From assembly GCF_963678635.1 (NCBI RefSeq), contig NC_087066.1:37524673-37588672 (forward strand): a stretch of DNA of 64,000 bases, in the 5' to 3' direction. The position numbers and the translations under genes are program-made. Shown piece by piece: positions 9,179 to 18,330 of the stretch. Source of the DNA: Symsagittifera roscoffensis. Lineage: Eukaryota > Xenacoelomorpha > Acoela > Convolutidae. How positions within the stretch are numbered: the first letter of the stretch is position 1; each line of letters starts with the position of its first letter. The notes below the pieces were generated by a model, which was given only the letters and a program-made list of their open reading frames with translations, was not told where the DNA came from and ran no database searches.

Positions 9179-11800
9179 ATGACCACAGTACTTTTGCCTG
9201 CTGTTTGGCTCAGACAAATTTTGAAAAGGAAACTAACTTGGAAAATTGTGTTAGACTATTTAAAATTCTTTAAAAAAGTTCAAGTATCTGTACATAGACT
9301 GAAGTTTCTGAGAAAATGTCTGAAAAACGATCTAATACCGGACTTTTTGAAGTTTAGGGTCCCCGAGAACGGGGTTTTTTCGGACCAAGCTGTGCATAAT
9401 TTTCAATTGAAACTACTAAGGACTGAAACTTCTAGGGCAAATGAGGATAGGAAAAGGTACGAGGAGATGCTAAGGAAAGCGAGATCACTGGTGCAAAAAG
9501 AAATTGACAAACAGTGGTGGGCATCCATTTTCCGATTCGTGAGGCGGCAAGTTGAGGCAAGCTTAAAGACAACATCAGAAAACCATAGAAAAAAGTTAGA
9601 AAAACTGTCCGAGAGACAAGATAAACCTCTTGGGGGGAGAAATGAGCGATCAGTTAGGGTACTTGATAATATTGAACTGCCTGAATGGGTATATGAAGTG
9701 CTATCAATGGGCCCCAAGCATCCAATTAGAGACAAATTTAACGAAACACATTTTTTGGCGGATATCGACATTTTCCTCTCACAATTGAAAAATCAAAAAA
9801 CATCTGGTGAAACGTTATGTGAAATAGAAGCCGCGGCAAAGGCATATGCAAAAAACGTACGGCAAACCCCAAGAGACAAAGCCGTTGAAAAAACGAGGAA
9901 ATATCTCAAAGATAATGGGTTGCTGGCTGTGCCTTTTGATAAGGGGGTTGGTTTTTGCATAATGAGGAAACAAACATATGAATCAAAGCTGGAATCCTTG
10001 TTGCAATCTGCTCAGTTTGTGAAAAAAGATGCAACCACTGATGAGGTGATACTGAAAATTGAGAAAGAACTTAACAAAGAGTTACTAGCCATGAACAAAA
10101 GAGACGAGATAAGTGATCAGTTATATTCTAAGATACGATCAACAGGGGGGCAACCCGCCCGTTTGTACGGTTTAGCTAAGGTACACAAGGATGAGACACC
10201 CCTACGACCTGTACTATCACTTCCCGGCAGCTCGTATGAGAATCTTAACAAAATGCTTGCGAAGTTTTTTGACAACATCGATGGAGCAAATATAGAAACC
10301 AATACTAAAGAGGCTAGAGAAAAAATAGAAAACATTGCTCTAGATCCGGATGAAACCATAATATCTCTTGATGTGAAAAGTTTGTACACCAACGTTCCCC
10401 TGAAGGAGGCAATTGAAATTGCTTTACAGAAGCTGTACAGCCAGGAGTCTCCTCCTGAAATTCAAAGAGCAACCATGAAAAGGCTTTTGAATATGGCGGT
10501 CAGCAAAGTATATTTCAAGTGTAATGATTCATGGTATGTACAAGTTGATGGTTTAGCAATGGGAGCGTCCCTCGCTGTAATTCTGGCAAACTTATGGCTG
10601 AAAGAATACGAATTTGCTCTACGACAACAAATACCGGTGGGAACGGGGGTACAGCAAATTAATGACAAAAACGGCTTGTGCCCATGTTGCAGCAGGAAAG
10701 TCACATATAGATCAAAGGGGGTTGAATGCGAGAGTTGCCGAAACTGGTATCATCTAAAATGCGGAAAAATATCCGATGACGTATACGCATCAATAACCGA
10801 GATAGTCTGGTACTGTGAAAGCTGCTGCCGAGCTAAGAACAAGGAGAAGGATACTCCCCAGGTGAAATTGTTCCTCAGGTATGTGGATGACATTGTTAGA
10901 ACAGTCAGAGGGGAGCCGAGTTGTCTTCTCGATGCCGCCAATTCTCTTCATCCAAATTTGCAGTTCACTCTAGAGAAAACTAATTCGGAGGGGAATTTGC
11001 CGTTCCTGGATTTGAACATAAATATATCGCAGGATAGGCGTGTAACTTGCAGTTGGTATCAAAAACCAACAGATACAGGGACTATACTGAACTATAGAAG
11101 CTGCGCCCCAACTCAGTATAAGCGTAGTGTTATCCAAGGCACTGTACACAGGGTTTTTAGGAGTACATCTAGCTGGGAGCAATTTGATAAGGCTATGGAA
11201 ACTAATAGGGCGCAATGGCTGACAAATCAGTACCCTGAAAATTGGTCCGCAAAGGTGGCTTCAGACGCCTTGTGCAAGATCATCGAGGGTAAAGGCAAGC
11301 CCCTGGATAGTGACAGGGGTTTGTCAGTTCAATCACCAAAGGATGAAAAGCCCCCAATGCTGATGGTGCAATATAGAGGTAACCAGAGCCAATATTTTGC
11401 TAACAGGTTACGAAAATTAACGAACGTTCAAGTGGTTTTCACCACAAGAAAACTACAATCATGTTTACCATCACTGAAGTCAGCATTTTCTAATGACCTC
11501 AAGTCAAGAGTGGTTTATAAACTGTCATGTAGTGGATGCACTTCCACCTATGTCGGACAAACTGTTCGACATTTGACCACTAGAATTGAGGAACATAGGA
11601 AAGCAGACTCACCGGTAGGCCTCCACCTTCAGCAATGCCAACTTGAGGGAAATAGCGCAGATCTTAGTTGGGAAATTATAGATAGGTCAAACAACCAAAC
11701 AAAATTGCTAACACTAGAGGCAATACATATCAGGAAAGAGAAACCGGGCTTGAACACGCGCGATGAGTTTAGGAGCAGGGAGTTAACACTGAAAATTTAG
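9179..11800 (+). CDS. PLE reverse transcriptase with internal PHD finger and C-terminal GIY-YIG endonuclease
   Basis: 873 residues from ATG 9179; the frame is open from 9152 and a GTG at 9164 precedes it. It copies element RNA at a nicked target. Visible RT blocks: YGLAKVHK...LRPVLS (template-strand region), motif A ISLDVKSLYTNVP (Asp398), motif B GLAMGAS (458-464), motif C YVDD (568-571), then FTLEK...LPFLDLNI. The B-C interval is about 100 residues, with a PHD-type finger inserted: C501, C504, C517, C520, H525, C528, C546, C549, with WYHLKC and WYCESC. The C-terminus is GIY-YIG: VVYKLSCSGC (780 on) with CxxC between the two halves, YVG at 791-793, Arg in TTRIEEHRK, and Glu in LEAIHIRKEKPGLN. 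A C-terminal GIY-YIG with CxxC is the animal-type PLE layout. It appears intact. Confidence 0.93.
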   Translation: MTTVLLPAVWLRQILKRKLTWKIVLDYLKFFKKVQVSVHRLKFLRKCLKNDLIPDFLKFRVPENGVFSDQAVHNFQLKLLRTETSRANEDRKRYEEMLRKARSLVQKEIDKQWWASIFRFVRRQVEASLKTTSENHRKKLEKLSERQDKPLGGRNERSVRVLDNIELPEWVYEVLSMGPKHPIRDKFNETHFLADIDIFLSQLKNQKTSGETLCEIEAAAKAYAKNVRQTPRDKAVEKTRKYLKDNGLLAVPFDKGVGFCIMRKQTYESKLESLLQSAQFVKKDATTDEVILKIEKELNKELLAMNKRDEISDQLYSKIRSTGGQPARLYGLAKVHKDETPLRPVLSLPGSSYENLNKMLAKFFDNIDGANIETNTKEAREKIENIALDPDETIISLDVKSLYTNVPLKEAIEIALQKLYSQESPPEIQRATMKRLLNMAVSKVYFKCNDSWYVQVDGLAMGASLAVILANLWLKEYEFALRQQIPVGTGVQQINDKNGLCPCCSRKVTYRSKGVECESCRNWYHLKCGKISDDVYASITEIVWYCESCCRAKNKEKDTPQVKLFLRYVDDIVRTVRGEPSCLLDAANSLHPNLQFTLEKTNSEGNLPFLDLNINISQDRRVTCSWYQKPTDTGTILNYRSCAPTQYKRSVIQGTVHRVFRSTSSWEQFDKAMETNRAQWLTNQYPENWSAKVASDALCKIIEGKGKPLDSDRGLSVQSPKDEKPPMLMVQYRGNQSQYFANRLRKLTNVQVVFTTRKLQSCLPSLKSAFSNDLKSRVVYKLSCSGCTSTYVGQTVRHLTTRIEEHRKADSPVGLHLQQCQLEGNSADLSWEIIDRSNNQTKLLTLEAIHIRKEKPGLNTRDEFRSRELTLKI

Positions 11801-11805
11801 TCCCA

Positions 11806-12127
11806 AAATATTTTTGGTTTTTTATTCAAAACGTACATGTCTAAATCGAAATTATGACTCAGAAACTTCCAGACAAATTAATTTTAAAATGTTTAATTAA
11901 TTTTAGAGGTTAAAAGTATTTTAATCTTAATAGTAATTTAGAGGTCAACTGTGATTGGCTAATTTTTTATCATGATGGTTTAGAACCAAATTGTATGTGA
12001 TTTATTGTAAATAACATTTGTAAATTGATGTTTTATCGTCATTTAGAGTAGTTTATTGTAAAAATCCTGACGATGCACATAGTTGCGAAAACGTTTGAAA
12101 TTTACTTTTTAGCAAAAATTTCTTCAA
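11806..12127 (+). repeat. PLE right pLTR
   Basis: Begins five bases after the ORF2 stop and repeats 7980-8301 almost base for base. It ends at the AAAAACGTTAAC target duplication. PLE pLTRs arise from head-to-tail template arrangement rather than by LTR-type synthesis. Confidence 0.9.
12058..12105 (+). ncRNA. Hammerhead-ribozyme-like motif, right pLTR
   Basis: Same 48-nt layout as at 8232-8279, with no differences seen. With one motif in each pLTR, self-cleavage of a transcript would release a unit-length PLE RNA. Confidence 0.65.
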
Positions 12128-12137
12128 AAACGTTAAC

Positions 12138-12682
12138 ATTTATTTTGAAATTCTTATAAAAGATTGTTCGTGTGTGTGTTATGAGGGGTTGATTAGTTTT
12201 TTTCTGTTGTTTTTTCAAGTTTCTTCTTGGTTTATAGGTTTCTGCTTTCTGATTTTCTGCGTTCTTACCGATTGTTAAATTTTCTTGCTTTTTATTTATT
12301 CTGTCGAGTTGGAGTTAGATATAGTTTTTTTCGACCTTTTTGAATTTTTTCGACGTAGCGGCTTTCTTGTAAAATATGTAAGTGGTGCGAAGCTCGGCTT
12401 TGCCTCTGTATTCGATGCTTGTTGTCTAGCTGCTGCTGATTGGACACTTCTTTAGCATAGCAAATTCATACAAATTTTGAGAATTATTCAGCGATGGCAA
12501 TTTTCACAAATAGTATTGAGAAAAAACCAAGCCATATAATTGTCGCGAGAGTTATTTATCCTGGGAGTCAAATAGTGCAATTTGGCTGGGTTCTTACTTC
12601 AATGTCATGATTGTATTAAAAACAATAGGCTGTGTTTTTGGAATTTTTTTTGAAATAATTAATTTCTGATGCATTCATAAAA
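12138..12682. other. Tail of the older PLE, then unassigned sequence
   Basis: 12126-12165 resembles 7550-7591 (AAAACGTTAACATTTAT...), showing a short tandem duplication in the old PLE tail that the intact PLE split. From about 12170 the sequence is T-rich with no recognisable feature up to the last exon of the EF-hand gene. Confidence 0.5.
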
Positions 12683-15600
12683 TTATTTAATGATTAATTT
12701 AGCAAATTCTACAAAATCAATTTCACCGTCTCCGTTTTTGTCTGCTATCAGTAGAAAATGAGCTGTCTCTTCATCTGACATAGGCCGTCCAATTTTGTCC
12801 ATAACTATCCTAAAACAGTTAACCTGAAATTTAAAACTTGAAAGAAAAGTATTAACTCAAAACTTTATCACCAGCATACATGCAGATAGTTACCTGAGTT
12901 CTTCTGGCGACAGGTAACCACTTTGATCGGTGTCCATAACCTCGAAGGCAACCTTGAGATCATTGAGAAGGCTCTGGAATTCTGATTCGTGATTAATGTA
13001 CAACTCAACGAATTCCATGAAATCGAGAACTGCGTCACCTGAACAGAGGGGGACTTAAGAAAACAGTTATGAAATTTTGAGTTCTAAAGACACTGTTCTA
13101 TCCCTTTGAATCCGCCAATGTAAAGACTAACGACAAACAAAATGAGAAGGAAGACTCTCATGAAAAGAAGGCTCTCATTAATTTTGTTAGTAATGAGTGA
13201 AGCTTACCACTAATTTACGTCAGTTTTTTGTTTTTAATTTCGAAGTAATTGAAAGACAATAAATTTGATGGAATTATCTCAAATCTTTCCAAACTATTTT
13301 TTCGGGGCTTATTTTTATCCCTAATATATTTAAATGCGGTCTTCACTATCTCGCCATCTTTAAGCTTTTTCAACGTATAATTTTTGCATATTAAACGAAA
13401 GAGTTTTTGCAAATTTCAGCTATATCGCATATTGCCATGGTTAATATATATTTTTTCGATTTTCCATTTTCAATTCAGTGTTCATTTACCGAGTTCAAAT
13501 TAGCAACCCAATAGTGGGATGCTGTCTGGGCTGTCAATTATGAATGCCTAAATCTTCTTAGCTTACGAGATACGACGAATTTCTGTGATTTTTCAGAAAA
13601 CTCTAATGAAAAAAAATTCACAAAATTTGAAATTAGTAACCCTGTAGTGGGGCGCTGTCAGAGTACTCTCAAGGATTGCGAAATTGCCTCCAAATATGAC
13701 TGTTCAAATCCTTGCAGTTTTCGAGATATGACGTGTTTATGATTTGTTTCAATGTTTCAGAAAACTTATCTTTTAAAAAATCAAGATTTGAAATTCCCAC
13801 CCTTGTAGTTGGGTTCTGAGAGGGTACTATCACCAGTTCTAAATTGCAAATTTTGCGTGCAACTGCAACTGCTCAAATGCTGTTAGTTTCCGAGGTGTGA
13901 CGTTTATTAGGTCTTTTTTAAAATGTTCAAAAAAATTAGATATAAAAAATTTCAAAAAATTTGTTGTTTTCATCTTCATAGTGAAGCTCTGTCAGGGTAC
14001 TACCAGGGGTTGCGAATTGTTCCTCCAAAATTGACTGCTTACAACCCTTGTAGTTTTTGATATATGACGTGTTTCATAATTTCTTTTAATTTTTTAGATA
14101 AGTTTCAAAAGGTTTGAAATTCCCATCCTTTCAGTTGGGTTCTGTGAGGGTACTCTCAGGAGTTCTAAGTTGCAATTTTTGCGTCCAATTGCGACTGCTC
14201 AAAAGCTTTTAGTTTCCAAGATGTGACGTTTAGGTCATTTTTTTAAACGTTCAAAGAACTTAGATATAAAAAATTCCACAAGTTTGAGGCTCTGTAAAGG
14301 AACTCCCAGGGGTTGCGAATTTCGCCTCCAAATGTGACTGCTCAATTTTTTTTTTCAAAATTTAATTTTTTTTCAAAGTTTGAAGTTCCTAACCCTGTAG
14401 TTGGGGGCTGTTATAGTACTCTCAGGGGTTGCGAGTCATATCTCGAAGTATTTCTTCTCAAATTTTTGTAATTTTTGAGAAATGGCGTTCTTATGGTTTT
14501 TTTCAAAAAAATTTAAAAAACTTAATTTTGAAATTTCCAACGCTGTAGTTGGGTACTGTGAGATTACTCTCAAGAGCTGCAAATCTTGCGTCCAAATGCG
14601 ACTGCTCAATTGCTTTCAGTTTCCGAGATGTGACATTTTTTATATAAGTTAAAAAAAATTTCAAAGAACAAAAAAATTCACTAAGTTTTATGGTTTTTCA
14701 AAATTTGAATAAAGAAAGCTTGAATAAAAAAACTAACAAAATTTGAAATTACCAACCCTCTAATTGGGTGCTTTCAAGGTACACCCAAAGGATGCAGATC
14801 GTATTTCCAATATATGCGGTTTTTTCATGAGTTGTCAAAATTAGAAATCACCAAAGGTGCGCTACGCGCTAGTTATCTTACATGCTGAAAATACAAGATG
14901 AGAAATTGATGCAAAGGACCAAATTGACGCCCCCTAAAGCGTTCTAGGAGAGAGAATGTTAACTTTTGTTTTATTTGAAATTTTTAGTCAATCAAAATCG
15001 AGTAGTTGATACGCAGCGCTAAGCAGTTTTGAGTGGAGTGGAAAATCTAAGAAGGTAGATGAGATTTTAAGTTGATCTGATGCAAATAAATTAACCATTT
15101 TTGTCGCAGTTTTGTAGCATGCGCTGAATGAAATTGCGACTCCACGCCTTGCCGAGACAGTTGCTGACGAGTGCCATCTCGGGTCTACTGATGTAGCCTG
15201 TCTCGGTATGGTCAAATATTTTGAAGCACTCACACATCTCTATCATCTTGTCTTTCCCTGAAGCCAAAAAACTTATTAAATATAATAAAGTTATCAAAGA
15301 TAGCAATTTAGTTTTGCATGTCATGATTACAAACCCAAGATGGCAAGCGTACTGCCATGCCAATTGGTCAATTCCCTTTTTTCAACTAAAGTAGCTCATT
15401 TCACTATCTTAAACCAATAAAAATGATTAATGACTTCAAATTCCAAAAGTCATAGAAAGCTGTTTTTTTGAAATTTTTGCATTTTCTGCTGTCAGCATAT
15501 CTGATGCTCTCCCTCATACATCTTTGTAGAATTTAATGTCTGCTGATTGCCGAATTTATGTAGAACTGTTAAAACAATGTGTCTAATTACCCTGGCAATT

Positions 15601-18330
15601 GATTACAAGATTTTAGATCCGGGTAATATTTTTTTTCACGTGAAAATCGTTAGTTACAGAATTTGCGCGCTTCAAAGAGAGGTTACGCGCTTCAAAACCT
15701 ACTTCATAATAAAATCAATGCTTAAAACGACTATGCTTGTACAATGCTTAGAACGAGAAAGGCCTGAGGGGAACAAACTTCATAACTCCAAACTTTTCAT
15801 AACATCATTTTTTCGGCTGAACAGGCGACTACCAAAAGATAGTCGGCATAGTTACGCTTGCTAAATGTTGTTGCAATCATAATTTATCGCTTGCTGTGTC
15901 TTTCTCGAAATGTTTTTTTTTGTCAAGGAACATTGTGAAGGTATTCATTTAGGCTGTGCGTTTTTTCTGGAATAAGTTTAAAAATTCTCGCTCCAAGTTA
16001 CTTTTTCGCGGTTTGTTATTTGATTTTTTCTATTCCGACCAGTGAAAGTGGCGATGAACTTTATATTCTGGAGCTCAATTTTTTCCACGCAATTCTGGCA
16101 TCACTATAAATCATCCGAATAAGTTGAGTGATTAGACGGAACAGCCTGGCAGGTTTCGACGCCCTGAACCCAAAAACCCGGGCTTCGCGAGCAATCGGCG
16201 CTCCCTGTTGTCGGGAGGTTGAGGTTGTGCCATTTGCAGACATCTGATGCTATCTGTCGCGTCCACTATTTGAAAGCGTCACATCTGGACCCAAGTTGAG
16301 TGATATCATTATCCAGAGCAGTCTTGCGCCGATCGACAAAAGCAAAAGTTTTTACATTCACTCAACTTTAAGAGAGGAAATCAAGGAATTTCTTTTATTT
16401 AACCTAAGTGCACTCAGTAGAAAACTAATAAAAACAAATGGACTAAATAACCACACACAAAAAGCAACTCAATTTGAAAAAAGCAAAAAAATATATATTT
16501 TTTGTTTCTTTCAATAAAACTGGTCGTTAAATTTTGTGCTGCCCAGTAACTTGCAATTATAATTCAATTGATATTCATTTGGTTTTCAATTGATATTCGT
16601 TTGCTAAATGGAAGGTACATTAGCTTTTCAACTTACGTTAATTTTATCAAGAAAGTTCATTCATCAAAGATTCTTGAACTTCAATGATCTTTAAGGTGAT
16701 ATTTTTTTCATTGAAACCCAATGGCCGGGATTTGTTTTGATTAATTTTATCATTTTTCTTTGAGTCCTCCATTGACACTTTTTCAGCAGTCGGTTGGCTA
16801 TGTTTACGAAATAGAGCTTCATTCGAGTTAATGGTTTGAAAGTTTCGGCAGATGTTTTTTTCAACATCTCATCTCTTTTCGGCTAGCTTGTAACGCTTTG
16901 TTTTTTTTTGTATCTCAAGAAGTACAAACCTCCGGTTCATCTCTGTGTAATTGTATTATTTCGTATTATAGCGTGTACTATTGTTATTTCGTAACCTAAT
17001 TTGGTTGTTGTGTTTTTAATGTTCTTACTTCTATACACAAGCGTCAGCTTGGTGTATTGTTACGAACCTTCTTTTTTCTAAACTAACTCGCAAATAAAAA
17101 GGTCCATTAAAAGTGTTCACTTATCTAGATTTTTCACTGTAGCATTGGAAATAGCATCTGCTCTGTTTTTTATGACTAGTAGTTGGCTATTACGTATCAA
17201 GCTTCCGTGGCTGACTGGTTAGGTGTGAGACTCTTAATCTCTAAGTCGCAGGTTAGTATCTCAGACGTAGTCTAACTTTTGCTAATTCGGGGCTCATTTC
17301 TACTTTTTCTTTTTGCTTTTTATAGAGCTGCTTTTTGTCGTGTTCTCGATAGTGTTTGCGTATCTTCGCTTTGTGTGAAATTTTGCCGAAAGACGGATTA
17401 CCTGATGTGCAAAACTTTGATTTTTCATATTGAAATTTTTTTTCAATATTTTTCTTGGATTTGTTTTCGGTTTCTACTAAATAATTGTACCTGTAACAAC
17501 AGAACAGAATTATTGGGCATTTTTTTTTCTATTTAGTTTATAAGATATGTCATTTCTGCTTTTTAAATGCTTTTCTGTGAAACGTGTTGCAGTTTTGGGC
17601 TTTTGCATTTGATTACATCGTATCGACTGGCTTCTTTTAAACAGGGTTTGTTGGTATGAGCGGTTTTGTGATATTAAATTATAAGAAACATTCATACGAA
17701 AGTAAACTTTTTCTGATAATGAATATAGATTTTTAAAATCGATTTTTTTTAACGCTGTGTATATTAGGAAGCTAGTTAACAACCTCCGATATTTTCACGT
17801 TTGAATTCATTTCATTTTACCTTATATTTTATTTTGATTGGAGTTTGGTTTGCAAAGATATGCGAAATTTTCCATTGCCTTTGTAAAAATTTATTCCAGT
17901 AGGTTTTTTACGGTCGAATGACAGAAGGACCAAATGCGCTTAAGATCTCAACGAATCGACGCCTTTTAAAATTTCCACAATTGACTGTTTTCCTGGCTTA
18001 ATTTTTTCCAATTGTTGACAACAGAATTGTGATTGGCGCACTAAAGAATTTAGCCTTTCGTTCCTTCTGTGATGAAGGGTTCACCGTCTGTATCGACTGC
18101 AGTTTCTCAAAAATCTTGACACCCACAATCTTCATATGTTTTTTCCTATTGTAGACCTATTTGTCTATGATTATTGAAGAGAACTGACCGTAATCAGATA
18201 TATATCTCTGGCAGTTTTTAACGGGAACTCCCCAGTCGCTGAGATCCTTGGACACTGCCTCCCACTTTCGAGCGCGGATCTCCTTCAATTTGTTCGCGGC
18301 TTTCGCAGAAGTCCTATTTTCTTTGTCCAT
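12683..18330 (-). CDS. Four-EF-hand calcium-binding protein (calmodulin/centrin-like)
   Basis: Exons (minus): 18330-18189, 15257-15096, 13038-12894, 12809-12683; they total 576 nt, 191 residues plus TAA. All junctions are GT-AG with matching phase (donors GTCAGT, GTTAAT, GTAACT). It starts MDKENRTSAKAANK with a basic helix, then four EF-hands: DHTETGYISRPE (position 3 is Thr, probably weak or silent), DKNGDAVLDFME, DTDQSGYLSPEE and DKNGDGEIDFVE; the last two are canonical (D1, D/N3, S/D5, G6, E12). It should bind Ca2+ and act as a sensor or a cytoskeletal, centrin-like protein; the exact subfamily is not clear. The ATG lies four bases after an AG acceptor (TATTATTGTAG), so a 5'-UTR intron or trans-splicing is possible. 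The exon 2-3 intron holds a tandem repeat. Confidence 0.88.
13494..14860. repeat. Diverged ~150-bp tandem repeat in an intron
   Basis: About nine head-to-tail copies, each containing a form of AACCCTGTAGTTGGG then CTGT...GTACTCTCAGG, a cysteine-codon-like TGCGAAT, ACTGCTCAAA and a GAGATATGACGT core. Starts fall near 13505, 13641, 13801, 13970, 14126, 14287, 14393, 14541 and 14757. Copies differ at many sites, so the array is old. Confidence 0.75.
16061..16243 (-). CDS. Possible small basic protein (60 aa) inside EF-hand intron
   Basis: ATG 16243 to TAA 16061: MSANGTTSTSRQQGAP followed by a basic stretch ending RIAWKKLSSRI. GC content and codon use stand out from the AT-rich surroundings. The ATG directly follows a CAG acceptor (GATAGCATCAG). 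It does not splice in frame with the EF-hand exons on either side. It may be a nested small gene, an alternative first exon or chance; no family is recognised. Confidence 0.3.
   Translation of the reverse strand: MSANGTTSTSRQQGAPIAREARVFGFRASKPARLFRLITQLIRMIYSDARIAWKKLSSRI
17205..17273 (+). tRNA. tRNA-Lys(CUU)-like sequence, probably pseudogene or SINE head
   Basis: An A-box-like TGGCTGACTGG, a GAGA/TCTC stem enclosing the loop CTCTTAA (anticodon CUU), and a degraded B box GGTTAGTATCT. The acceptor and T stems do not pair well, so it is probably not a working tRNA gene. Confidence 0.4.

Larger units (their letters stand above)
7592..12125 (+). mobile_element. Nearly complete Penelope-like retroelement
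   Basis: Order: inverted tail (7592-7979), left pLTR (7980-8301), ORF1 (8478-9116), ORF2 with RT and GIY-YIG endonuclease (9179-11800), right pLTR (11806-12127). The 12-bp repeat AAAAACGTTAAC lies on both sides (7580-7591 and 12126-12137), consistent with a target-site duplication. The insertion site is inside the terminal region of an older PLE. Both ORFs are open over their whole length and the two pLTRs are nearly identical, so the insertion looks young. PLEs move by target-primed reverse transcription using the GIY-YIG nick. Confidence 0.85.
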
